Assembly (NCBI RefSeq): GCF_011761355.1
Contig: NZ_JAASRW010000008.1
Location: 181,504-245,503, forward strand
Length of the DNA: 64,000 nucleotides
Direction of reading: 5' to 3'
DNA from: Paenibacillus lupini
Lineage (GTDB): Bacteria > Bacillota > Bacilli > Paenibacillales > Paenibacillaceae
Each line of letters opens with the position of its first letter. Position 1 is the first letter of the stretch. Shown here in pieces: positions 8,618 through 15,673 of the stretch. The notes below the pieces were generated by a model that did not search any database, was not told where the DNA came from, and saw only the letters and a list, made by a program, of their open reading frames with translations. The translations under genes and the position numbers were made by a program.

Positions 8618-9151
8618 TTGACCAATTCCTCAGTCTTTAATAGTGAGAACAGTCCGCTATATATTCTGCTGAACAACCGTTACAGCAGTCCAGCCATCGT
8701 GGCTCCGCCTGAGGAAGACGCGGCTGCCAGCGGACGGTTTTTTATGGTCACTTCGGCGAGTACAGCCGTAGGCGGGGGTTCCAACCTATTGATTCAAATC
8801 ACCAATCCTAACGCCAGTGGAAGAACGCTATATATTTCAAAAGTAAGTGGGGGGATTAGCGCAGCTGCCACGCTTAACCTTTATTCTGCAGGAACAGTAT
8901 CTGGGGGGACGACGCCTACGCCTTTTAACATGCAGCTAGGCAATGCAACAACAAGCATTGCTACGGCACGTGTAGCAACCGGCAGTGTAACGGGCAGCCC
9001 TACATTGTTTTACACTGCTCTACTAGCGGCAGGAATGTTCGAGGTCGTCTTTACCGGCGGGCTAATTGTTCCACCTAACCGCTCCGTTGCTATTTCCGTA
9101 GGTACCGGTGCAATTACAGCGGCTGCTAATATTTCATGGTGGGAGGTCTAA
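8618..9151 (+). CDS. Small beta-rich surface-type protein, paralogue 1 (177 aa)
   Basis: Not assigned to a named family. It is rich in Ser, Thr, Gly and Ala with alternating hydrophobics, begins MTNSSVFNSENSPLY and ends NISWWEV. The adjacent gene begins and ends in the same way, so they are tandem paralogues. Start: TTG at 8618 with GAGGTGAT 4 nt upstream; a GTG at 8609 is in frame, but the paralogue's N-terminus supports TTG. No signal peptide, lipobox or transmembrane helix is obvious. It is divergent from the coat-like/glycosylation operon and shares a promoter region with it. A spore or cell surface role is inferred from context. Confidence 0.75.
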   Translation: MTNSSVFNSENSPLYILLNNRYSSPAIVAPPEEDAAASGRFFMVTSASTAVGGGSNLLIQITNPNASGRTLYISKVSGGISAAATLNLYSAGTVSGGTTPTPFNMQLGNATTSIATARVATGSVTGSPTLFYTALLAAGMFEVVFTGGLIVPPNRSVAISVGTGAITAAANISWWEV

Positions 9152-9735
9152 TGCCGAATAACTCGATTTTTGACTCTTCAAACCGGCCCCTCTATGGCAG
9201 TTCCGCCAATTCCTATAGCCAGCCCGGATCGGAAATTCCGGTTCAATCCGGCACCTCCCAGCAGGCAGGCGGCTACTTCACAATAAGTGCTTCTAACAGC
9301 TTGTCATTAGGACTACTAGGGGGAAGTGTAAACAGCTCTATAAGATTCGCTAACCCATTAGGCAGCGGCAAAACGATTTACCTCGGACAAATTTTAGGCT
9401 ATACCAACATTTCATTAAGCTTGCTCTCCAGCTTTTCGGCGCAAGTAACCGTCTACAGCGGGGGGACTATTGCCGCACCAACAACCGGGACACCGGATAA
9501 CCTTAATCTTGGAAGCGGGACAACTAGTGCAGCTGCCGTTACCACTTCAATAAATGCGGTTACAGGAGGCACTTCTTTTATCCTTTATCCGCTGGAGCCC
9601 GGCCCTTTCTCCTTTTCCGTTGGCGGTGGTGTTGCTGTGCCTCCGGGACAAACCTTAACGGTGAACATAGTAGGTGCTTTGACTGTACTTGGGTTGCTTG
9701 GGGTTGGTATTGAGGTGATATGGTGGGAGATTTGA
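9151..9735 (+). CDS. Small beta-rich surface-type protein, paralogue 2 (194 aa)
   Basis: Begins MPNNSIFDSSNRPLY and ends EVIWWEI, matching the upstream paralogue at both ends; the middle has diverged. Both share an FxIxNP-type segment followed by a GKTIYL / GRTLYI strand and a GGxxVPP turn near the C-terminus. The ATG at 9151 overlaps the upstream stop (TAATG), and its ribosome site GGGAGG lies inside the upstream codons for the conserved WWE. An in-frame ATG at 9136 is less likely since it precedes that ribosome site. Strong hydrophobic Leu/Gly stretches (SLGLLGG, TVLGLLGVGIEV) do not look like clear membrane helices. Function unknown. Confidence 0.75.
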   Translation: MPNNSIFDSSNRPLYGSSANSYSQPGSEIPVQSGTSQQAGGYFTISASNSLSLGLLGGSVNSSIRFANPLGSGKTIYLGQILGYTNISLSLLSSFSAQVTVYSGGTIAAPTTGTPDNLNLGSGTTSAAAVTTSINAVTGGTSFILYPLEPGPFSFSVGGGVAVPPGQTLTVNIVGALTVLGLLGVGIEVIWWEI

Positions 9736-9745
9736 TGCAATATAG

Positions 9746-9797
9746 CAAAAAGACAGCTCACGCTGCCTAATAAAGGCTTACGTGAGCTGTCTTTTTG
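9746..9797. terminator. Bidirectional rho-independent terminator
   Basis: AAAAAGACAGCTCACG pairs with CGTGAGCTGTCTTTTT, with T tracts on both strands. It serves the paralogue pair (plus) and glutathione peroxidase (minus). Confidence 0.92.
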
Positions 9798-9805
9798 TGC
9801 TGCGA

Positions 9806-10354
9806 TTATTTCAGCAGTTTCTCGATATCTTCTTTCATATTAAGTGGTTCGTCCGTGGATTCAAAACGTTTAACAACATTGCCTTCACGGTCGATAAGGA
9901 ATTTAGTGAAATTCCATTTCACATCATTCCCCTCCAAGTAATGAGGCAGTTTCTCCGATAGGAAGGAATGCAGCATTTTACCACTTGGCTCAGAGGTATT
10001 AAAACCATGGAATGGTGCCTGCTCGCTCAAATAACCAAACAACGGATGTGCCGTTTCTTCACGAACATCGGTCTTAGCAAAGAGCGGGAAAGTTACACCG
10101 TAATTGATCTGGCAAAACTCCTGTACATCCGAGTTCGAACCAGGCTCTTGCTCAGCAAATTGATTACTTGGGAAGCCCAAAATTTCAAGCCCTTGATCCT
10201 TATACTGCTCATATACCTTCTGCAGGTCAGAGTACTGCGGAGTAAACCCACATTTGCTCGCTGTATTTACAATGATAAGAACCTTGCCCTTATAATCCTC
10301 TAGACTCTTTTGTTCTCCTCTGATTGTTTCTGCTTCAAATGAATATACCGACAT
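9806..10354 (-). CDS. bsaA: Glutathione peroxidase family thiol peroxidase
   Basis: 182 residues, the usual length. The catalytic tetrad is readable: Cys35 in NTASKCGFT, Gln65 in FPSNQFAEQEPG, Trp in VKWNFTKF and the Asn of the same motif. Bacterial members reduce hydrogen and organic peroxides with thioredoxin rather than glutathione, in the cytoplasm. ATG at 10354 with GAGGAGG 8 nt upstream. A 7-2-7 palindrome at 10394-10409 lies in the promoter region and may be a peroxide-responsive operator. Monocistronic, closed by the terminator at 9746-9797. Confidence 0.93.
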   Translation of the reverse strand: MSVYSFEAETIRGEQKSLEDYKGKVLIIVNTASKCGFTPQYSDLQKVYEQYKDQGLEILGFPSNQFAEQEPGSNSDVQEFCQINYGVTFPLFAKTDVREETAHPLFGYLSEQAPFHGFNTSEPSGKMLHSFLSEKLPHYLEGNDVKWNFTKFLIDREGNVVKRFESTDEPLNMKEDIEKLLK

Positions 10355-10393
10355 GTTGATGTCCTCCTCGAAAATGATTGATTTTATTAAATT

Positions 10394-10409
10394 AAATTGT
10401 ACACAATTT
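10394..10409. promoter_or_regulatory. Palindromic operator candidate before glutathione peroxidase
   Basis: AAATTGT-AC-ACAATTT, perfect 7-bp arms, 40 nt upstream of the gene start. The shape resembles MarR/OhrR-type operators. The regulator is not identified. Confidence 0.5.
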
Positions 10410-10434
10410 ATATCATATTTCGCTGCCTCGTGTC

Positions 10435-10494
10435 AAACCGAGTTAGCTAATCGTACTCGTAAGTACTGCGGTGAGGCGATTAAGTCGGTTTTTC
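10435..10494 (+). other. Intergenic inverted repeat ending in a T run
   Basis: AAACCGA (10435) pairs with TCGGTTT, nested inside is TAATCG with CGATTA, and a small GTACT...AGTAC hairpin caps it; TTTTT follows. It looks like a terminator or small structured element on the plus strand, but no plus-strand gene precedes it. The rest of 10410-10560 shows nothing recognisable. Confidence 0.35.
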
Positions 10495-10561
10495 CGAATT
10501 ACAGAGCGTCGAGTGTGGTCCAGCAGCAACCGGCGGTGCATCCGACATGCCACCACAAACT

Positions 10562-10593
10562 AAAAAGAAGCGTGCCGCTGGCACGCCTCTTTT
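10562..10593 (-). terminator. Terminator of the CcdC gene
   Basis: GCGTGCC-agc-GGCACGC type stem followed on the minus strand by a T run, just after the stop at 10599. Confidence 0.85.
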
Positions 10594-10598
10594 CCCTC

Positions 10599-11084
10599 TT
10601 ACATTTCTACTTTTTGCAAACGCATGTAGTCACTGACCATGGCGAGACGCCATGGGAGAATCATCCCGAATGCCAGCAGATAGAATAACGCACCGGTCTG
10701 AGGAATCGACATGTATTGCTCGACTACGCTATGCATGGCAAGCCGAATGGCCAGCAGCGTAAGCATGATGAAGATAAAAGCCTTCGATCGGCGGACAAAA
10801 ATATCTGATTCGACCCTTTCAAGACGAGTCGTGACGATCAGCGGGAACGAGAAGATTAACATCCCCGTGCCGAAAGCAGATACTCCCCATAACCAGTGGA
10901 TATGCATAATTGGAAAAGCAAACATCACAAAGCCGGTGGACATGCCAAGCGGCGGTATGATGATTTTGCGCAGATTCGTCGGCTGCTTACCTGCCCGCAT
11001 ACGGAGCACAATAAGCGCCAGCCCGGCGCAAAGCGTAAAAACGATGGACGCAGTCTGAATGAGATGTGTATGTGCAGATAGCAT
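10599..11084 (-). CDS. ccdC: CcdC-family integral membrane protein
   Basis: 161 residues with about five hydrophobic helices (IVFTLCAGLALIVL, IPPLGMSTGFVMFAFPIM, LWGVSAFGTGMLIFSFPLIV, AFIFIMLTLLAIRLAM, ALFYLLAFGMILPW). The pattern of RMRAGKQPTNLRKIIIPP followed by a Gly/Phe-rich helix matches the CcdC/YneJ family, which sits beside cytochrome c maturation genes in B. subtilis; its biochemical role is not firmly established. No CcdA or cytochrome c gene is in view. ATG at 11084. Family assignment from recall of the motif pattern. Confidence 0.75.
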   Translation of the reverse strand: MLSAHTHLIQTASIVFTLCAGLALIVLRMRAGKQPTNLRKIIIPPLGMSTGFVMFAFPIMHIHWLWGVSAFGTGMLIFSFPLIVTTRLERVESDIFVRRSKAFIFIMLTLLAIRLAMHSVVEQYMSIPQTGALFYLLAFGMILPWRLAMVSDYMRLQKVEM

Positions 11085-11189
11085 TGTGATCTATCCTCAT
11101 TTCAACAATTGTTGGCTACTCCCATCGTACTGCAAAATAAAAAACTGTGCAAACCGACACTAGCAATCGATCAGTCTAAAATAGAAGTA

Positions 11190-12170
11190 CTAGTACGACC
11201 CGCGGATAAACGGATGAACTTGCTCCTGATAAAACGTATGAAGACGCTCGCGTTCCGCCTCTGTGAACGATGGCACTTCAAGTGCAGCAAGGTTGTCCTC
11301 CACCTGACGTACGTTGCGGAAGCCCGGAATCACACAAGTTACCGCCTCATGATCCAGCAGCCAGCGAAGCGAGGCACGAGTCATGTTGCCGCGGCCTTCC
11401 GCGATCCAACGAAGCTGGTCAGCCAGCTCAACCCCTTTGGCAAAGCCCAGTCCGGCGAAGGTTTCACCTACGTTAAAGGATTCACCATTCTCATTAAAGC
11501 GGCGATGATCATCAGCCTCGAAAGTGGAAGCAGCCGTGAATTTGCCTGTAAGCAGACCGCTGGCAAGCGGCAGACGAACAAGAATTCCTACGCCGCGGCG
11601 ATGAGCCTCGTTCAACAGCTCAAGTGGTTTTTGCCGGAAAATATTATAAATAACCTGCAGCGCACGGACATTAGACTGCTCCAGACAGAACATGCCCTCC
11701 TCCACCGACTCTACACTTACTCCGTAATGACGGATCTTGCCTTCCTGCTGCAGCTTGTCCAATACGCCAAACACACTGCCGTCCTTCAGAATCGACATCG
11801 GCGGACAATGAATCTGGTACAGATCAATACGCTCACGATTAAGGCGCTTCAAGCTTGCTTCACAATAAGCGCGAACCGAAGCTTCCGAATAAGTAGCGGG
11901 ATCATGAATATCTCCTGCCCGGCAAAACTTGGTCGCAATATGGATTTCGTCGTCGCGTCCTTTGGTCGCTTGTGCTAGCAGACGTTCGCTATGACCGTCG
12001 CCGTACACGTCAGCCGTATCAAAGAAGTTGACGCCTTTATCCATGGCCGCTTCAAGTGCCAGCAGCGATTCCTTATCGTTCACATTACCCCAAGCGCCTC
12101 CGATTGCCCAAGTACCAAAGCTAATCTCACTTACCTTCAGCTCAGATGAACCTAATCCACGATATTGCAT
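11190..12170 (-). CDS. Aldo/keto reductase
   Basis: 326 residues, (alpha/beta)8 barrel, NAD(P)H-dependent oxidoreductase. The catalytic tetrad is visible: Asp and Tyr in FFDTADVYGDG, Lys in IHIATKF, His in LYQIHCPP. C-terminal cofactor-binding segment CVIPGFRNVRQVEDN. ATG at 12170 with AGGTG 6 nt upstream; the frame is open further 5' but that region has no ribosome site. Closest in style to the YqkF/AKR11-13 groups. Substrate unknown. One of three aldo/keto reductase genes in this window (see 22793 and 59670). Confidence 0.92.
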   Translation of the reverse strand: MQYRGLGSSELKVSEISFGTWAIGGAWGNVNDKESLLALEAAMDKGVNFFDTADVYGDGHSERLLAQATKGRDDEIHIATKFCRAGDIHDPATYSEASVRAYCEASLKRLNRERIDLYQIHCPPMSILKDGSVFGVLDKLQQEGKIRHYGVSVESVEEGMFCLEQSNVRALQVIYNIFRQKPLELLNEAHRRGVGILVRLPLASGLLTGKFTAASTFEADDHRRFNENGESFNVGETFAGLGFAKGVELADQLRWIAEGRGNMTRASLRWLLDHEAVTCVIPGFRNVRQVEDNLAALEVPSFTEAERERLHTFYQEQVHPFIRGSY

Positions 12171-12245
12171 CCTTCTCACCTCGTTATGTAATCGGTTGCG
12201 AAACTGAGTACAGTATAACAAAAATTTAAACTTTCTTACATTTCA

Positions 12246-12292
12246 AAAAAACGGCCGAAGCCCAATCGCCATCGCGATCGGCCCCAGCCGTT
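12246..12292 (-). terminator. Terminator following the 9-residue minicistron
   Basis: Minus strand: AACGGC...GCCGTTTTTTT with an extended imperfect GC-rich stem. It starts only a few bases after the TGA at 12297, as expected if it once closed a full gene. Confidence 0.75.
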
Positions 12293-12296
12293 GGTA

Positions 12297-12326
12297 TCAA
12301 GGATTCGTTGTTAAATGATTGACCAT
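12297..12326 (-). pseudogene. Catalase-like start remnant: 9-codon frame between a PerR-like box and a terminator
   Basis: ATG at 12326 with GGAGGT 7 nt upstream opens MVNHLTTNP then TGA. N-termini of vegetative catalases typically read xxLTTNxGAPVGDN, so the match is to the first residues of KatA (recall, short). A PerR-type dyad lies at 12351-12369 and a strong terminator at 12246-12292. The simplest reading is an internal deletion of a PerR-controlled catalase gene, leaving promoter, start and terminator. Alternatively it is a short leader peptide. Confidence 0.45.
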
Positions 12327-12350
12327 ATGGAGTACCTCCGGATTATTTAT

Positions 12351-12369
12351 ATTTAGACTTGATCTAAAT
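12351..12369. promoter_or_regulatory. PerR/Fur-type dyad ATTTAGA-N5-TCTAAAT
   Basis: Perfect 7-bp arms around CTTGA, positioned 12 nt upstream of the GGAGGT of the 9-codon frame. The same TTTAGA...TCTAAAT arms recur at 13653-13677 in front of the Fur-family gene, which suggests one regulator for both. Confidence 0.55.
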
Positions 12370-12459
12370 CTTATAATCCTATATTAAGGTTATGGCTCAA
12401 TCCTGTCATGAACGTTAGATGAAATCATGATGAAGAATAAATGAAAATGGAGTTTCCTT

Positions 12460-13173
12460 TTAGTTGCTCCGTTCCTCCACAAGCCGGTATCCAGCTCCAC
12501 GGACAGTTGCAATATAGCTCGGTGTAACCGCACTGTCCTTCAGTTTACGGCGGAGTGTTTTGATATGCACATCTACGACATTGCTGCCGCCAAAATACTG
12601 GCTTCCCCATACGGCATCAAACATCGCCTCGCGTGTTAATACAGCTCCATCGGATGTAAGGAACATAAGCAGAAGATCATATTCCGTCTTCGTCAGTTCG
12701 ATGCGTTCATTGCCGCGGTAAACGGCCATTTTCTTCAGATCAACGGATAAATCCTTGAAGTGGTAGGCGGATTGATCTGGTGCCTTCCATTCTCCGAGCA
12801 TCCGGTTCACCTGATGCAGTGCATCCTGTGGACTTGAAGGCCATACAAGTAATTCCGCATGACGCGGAATGGATGATGCCATAACCCTGGCGTCCTCATG
12901 GACAAGGAACAACAGAGAAGCACCATTAATATGAGATGTTTGTGTCATCGCAGCATGCAGCGCATCAACAGCATCCGGAGTAAGTGGATTTGGTGTTGCA
13001 TCATAAATGATAAGCTCCGGCTGCAGACTGCTGACGAACGCTTTGTTCAGATCATGAAGAGAGAACAAGTCGAAGCACTCGGCTGTAAGCAGATGCAGCA
13101 GACTGTTCATTCGTTCTGGGAAAGGACTGACGGTCATAATTCGTTTCGTTAAAGAACAAGCTTTACCCTCCAT
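12460..13173 (-). CDS. OmpR/PhoB-type response regulator with degenerate receiver
   Basis: 237 residues. The C-terminal 100 residues are a winged-helix effector (LTKTEYDLLLMFLTSDGAVLTREAMFDAVWG, VDVHIKTLRRKL, VRGAGYRL). The N-terminal receiver keeps an Asp where the phosphoacceptor would be (ELIIYDATPN) but lacks the N-terminal acidic pair (position reads TVSPFPE) and the conserved Lys (reads LVHEDA), so normal phosphorylation is doubtful. No histidine kinase gene is adjacent. ATG at 13173 with GGGGAGGT upstream; the frame is open to 13263, overlapping the Fur-family gene. Likely co-transcribed with that gene. Confidence 0.85.
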   Translation of the reverse strand: MEGKACSLTKRIMTVSPFPERMNSLLHLLTAECFDLFSLHDLNKAFVSSLQPELIIYDATPNPLTPDAVDALHAAMTQTSHINGASLLFLVHEDARVMASSIPRHAELLVWPSSPQDALHQVNRMLGEWKAPDQSAYHFKDLSVDLKKMAVYRGNERIELTKTEYDLLLMFLTSDGAVLTREAMFDAVWGSQYFGGSNVVDVHIKTLRRKLKDSAVTPSYIATVRGAGYRLVEERSN

Positions 13174-13238
13174 TATTACCTCCCCTGCTGGCATGCCGCC
13201 TTGCCCGATAACAGCGCCAGCTTCCATTCGATTCTCTT

Positions 13239-13625
13239 CTACCGGCTGGCGCATAACTCGCATACCCCCTCTAATACAACATGAGCATCCTCAACAGCAA
13301 ATTTTGTTTCCGCTGCAATTTTCTTAAGCCATTCCTCTGGCAGTTCGGTCAGCACTTCCTCTACCCGCCCGCACCTCTTGCACATAATATGGTGATGATC
13401 GTCCATTCGCGCATCATAACGGCTGACTGCCTCGCCAAGCTTCAGTTCCCGAATAAGGCCTGCTTCACTCAAATACCGAAGAGAGTTATATACCGTTCCG
13501 TAAGCAAAGCTAACGCCTTTGTCGCGCAGCCGTTCAATAATATCTGCCGCTGTTGGGTGGTCATGAGACTCTTGGACCGCTTCAAGAATGGTTTTTCGCT
13601 GTATCGTTAAATTGATCTTTGTCAT
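13239..13625 (-). CDS. perR: Fur-family metalloregulator, PerR type
   Basis: 128 residues. N-terminal winged helix (HPTAADIIERLRDKGVSFAYGTVYNSLRYL) and a C-terminal metal domain with DDHHHIMC, CKRC and CELC, the structural zinc site of PerR/Fur proteins. It represses peroxide-defence genes in the PerR reading; Fur or Zur roles cannot be excluded by eye. ATG at 13625, weak AAGGA ribosome site. The upstream dyad at 13655-13669 suggests autoregulation. Neighbouring peroxidase and catalase-like remnant fit PerR. Overlaps the long frame of the response regulator downstream. Confidence 0.82.
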   Translation of the reverse strand: MTKINLTIQRKTILEAVQESHDHPTAADIIERLRDKGVSFAYGTVYNSLRYLSEAGLIRELKLGEAVSRYDARMDDHHHIMCKRCGRVEEVLTELPEEWLKKIAAETKFAVEDAHVVLEGVCELCASR

Positions 13626-13654
13626 GGCTAATTCAGTCCTTCAATCGAATTAAT

Positions 13655-13669
13655 TTAGACTAAGTATAA
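13655..13669. promoter_or_regulatory. PerR-box candidate, autoregulatory
   Basis: TTAGACTAAGTATAA matches 11 of 14 specified positions of the PerR consensus TTATAATnATTATAA. It is 30 nt upstream of the Fur-family start. Confidence 0.55.
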
Positions 13670-13770
13670 ATCTAAATGAAGAAGATATCAACTCAAATTC
13701 TGTTCCTTTATGATGCCTCATTACACTTTAGAAGAGTGGCCAAACTATGCGAAAAATAATTATCAGAATA

Positions 13771-13799
13771 TTTACAAAATTGAAATAATAGTTTATGAT
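13771..13799 (+). promoter_or_regulatory. SigA promoter TTTACA-N17-TATGAT
   Basis: -35 at 13771-13776, 17-nt spacer, -10 at 13794-13799. No protein gene follows on this strand for 1.8 kb; it would drive the structured transcript at 13806-14058. Confidence 0.6.
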
Positions 13800-13805
13800 A
13801 GACCT

Positions 13806-14058
13806 ACACCAAACGAGAGGGGATAGACCATTGAAGTAGGTTAGCGAAGCATGTCTCTACTATTTCCGGGAAGGAGATCCTCTAAGGTTAACCGGACATG
13901 CGGGAATCCAAACGACACTCGTCACTTAAACCGAGATAAATACTTACCTGATATTAAAGCAACGCAAGTTGTAGAATGGAGCGTTACGAAATTGAATAAT
14001 AGTGATTCAGAAAGGTAAAGGGATTCCGGTTATCATTGATAAGCGGAATCCCTTTTTG
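13806..14058 (+). ncRNA. Candidate structured small RNA of unknown class (about 250 nt)
   Basis: The segment has its own promoter (13771-13799) and a strong terminator (14017-14058) but no credible protein frame. Internal pairings visible: CCTAC...GTAGG near the 5' end; GCATG...CATGC enclosing TCCGG...CCGGA and AGGA-gat-CCT; CTCG...CGAG; CAAC-gcaa-GTTG. I do not recognise a riboswitch, 6S, SRP, tmRNA or RNase P signature. It lies between perR and cls, both on the opposite strand. Confidence 0.5.
14017..14058. terminator. Strong terminator
   Basis: AAAGGGATTCCG...CGGAATCCCTTTTT with a nested TTATC/GATAA continuation. The T run is better on the plus strand (candidate RNA), and it could also stop cls transcription from the other side. 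Confidence 0.88.
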
Positions 14059-14068
14059 CGTGCGTATT

Positions 14069-15517
14069 TTATAAGATTGGCGACAGTAAACGTGCGATTG
14101 ATTCTTTGAATTTGTCCATTAGCGGCCGTTTGAGATACTTATCATAGGTAAGCTCTGTGCACTCCTCCAGATCGATTCCAAACAATCGTTCCAGCTCGCT
14201 GGCTGTTGCACTGTCATAAATAAAGGCATTCATCTCGAAATTAAGTTTAAAACTGCGGTTATCGATGTTAGCTGTCCCCACAGAAGCAACCTGCCCATCA
14301 ATAACAAGCGTCTTCGCATGAAGGAAACCACGCTCATAAATGTAACATTTGCCGCCAGCGGCGAGAAGCTCATTCAGATAAGAATGAGTCGCCCAATAAA
14401 CGAAGAAGTGATCTGGCTTGCTTGGCAGCATGACCTTCACCTCAACACCCGACATAGCAGCAATCTTGAGAGCAGTCATAAGACTTTCATCCGGGACAAA
14501 ATACGGCGTTTGCAGGCAGATACTCCTCTTGGCGGAATAGATCATCTTGATATAGGCATCTTTAATTTGCTGATAATCCGAATCCGGCCCACTCGCCACA
14601 ACCTGCATGCCAATCGTTCCAACCGCCTGGAAATGCCGCGGAAAATAATGATAATCGAGCTCCACCATCCCTGAGAACGCAAGGTTCCAGTCCATCAGGA
14701 ACTGTGCCTGAATCTGCAGAACAGCCCTTCCTTCCAGCCGCAGATGGGTATCCCGCCATTCCCCGAAATATTTGTTACGGCCCAAATACTCATCACCGAT
14801 ATTGAAGCCTCCGATGTAGCCGATACGGCCATCCACAATGACAAGCTTCCGATGATTCCGGAAGTTGATCTTCAGATTCAGATAAGGAATCCGTGACGGG
14901 AAAAATGCCACAGCCTGCCCCCCTGCTTCCCTCAGCTCCTTGAAGAACTTTCTTGGAAGTCCTTTGCTGCCGATATGATCATACAGGAATCGGACCTGCA
15001 CCCCTTGTTTCGCCTTTTCGACCAGCGCCTGAATAAGACGGTTACCAAGCTTATCATTACGCACAATGTAATAGACAAGGTGAATATGATGTTGTGCAGA
15101 CTCAATATCTTGCAGCAGGGTATCAAACTTACTTTTTCCGGTTGTGAAGATTTGTACAGCATTGTTCTGCGTATACAGGGAATAGCTGCCCACCAGATTC
15201 ATATGGATCATGGTCTGATAGTTGATGGTAGCGGGATCGTTAAATGCGATATGCCGCTCCTCTAATTGAAGCTTCTGTGCTTCAATGGAATCTTCAATAA
15301 TACGCTGGCTTTCCACTAGCATCTTATTCAGCTTCCGCTTGCGAAGCCGCTGTCCGATGATGAGATATAAGACGAACCCAACACCCGGCAGAAAATAAAG
15401 CACCATCAGCCAAGCCCAAGTCGCTCTTGCATCCTTTCTTTCCAGAAAGATGACAGCAAGGGCCAACAATATATTCAAGATAATAAAGATCGAAGAAATA
15501 TCCTGTAAGACATTCAT
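14069..15517 (-). CDS. cls: Cardiolipin synthase
   Basis: 482 residues, the family norm. Two N-terminal membrane helices (IFIILNILLALAVIFL, WLMVLYFLPGVGFVLYLII) and two phospholipase-D HKD motifs: HRKLVIVDGRIGYIGGFN and HAKTLVIDGQVASVGTAN. Joins two phosphatidylglycerol molecules to make cardiolipin at the membrane. I choose the ATG at 15517 (GAGGTG 10 nt upstream) over an in-frame start at 15571, because the family begins a few residues before the first helix. Monocistronic and divergent from the HD-domain gene. Confidence 0.94.
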   Translation of the reverse strand: MNVLQDISSIFIILNILLALAVIFLERKDARATWAWLMVLYFLPGVGFVLYLIIGQRLRKRKLNKMLVESQRIIEDSIEAQKLQLEERHIAFNDPATINYQTMIHMNLVGSYSLYTQNNAVQIFTTGKSKFDTLLQDIESAQHHIHLVYYIVRNDKLGNRLIQALVEKAKQGVQVRFLYDHIGSKGLPRKFFKELREAGGQAVAFFPSRIPYLNLKINFRNHRKLVIVDGRIGYIGGFNIGDEYLGRNKYFGEWRDTHLRLEGRAVLQIQAQFLMDWNLAFSGMVELDYHYFPRHFQAVGTIGMQVVASGPDSDYQQIKDAYIKMIYSAKRSICLQTPYFVPDESLMTALKIAAMSGVEVKVMLPSKPDHFFVYWATHSYLNELLAAGGKCYIYERGFLHAKTLVIDGQVASVGTANIDNRSFKLNFEMNAFIYDSATASELERLFGIDLEECTELTYDKYLKRPLMDKFKESIARLLSPIL

Positions 15518-15673
15518 ACTACAGCTGCACCTCAATATATGGATAAAAACGTTAATGCAAGCATACCTCATGCACGAAAGATGTTCAAACCTTACACAAA
15601 CATTCTTATTACTGATGAATTATGCTACAATTTTCAGAAAATATTAAGTGCGAGCGGCATAGGAGGCAGGACC

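Noticed and set aside
8440..8676. N-terminal extension of the coat-like protein to 8676
   Set aside because: No ribosome site at the upstream TTG, the extension would overlap the divergent gene, and it contains promoter-like elements.
8618..9735. Phage tail or fibre proteins
   Set aside because: No other phage genes nearby; the Gly/Ser/Thr-rich beta character fits surface proteins next to the coat-like operon.
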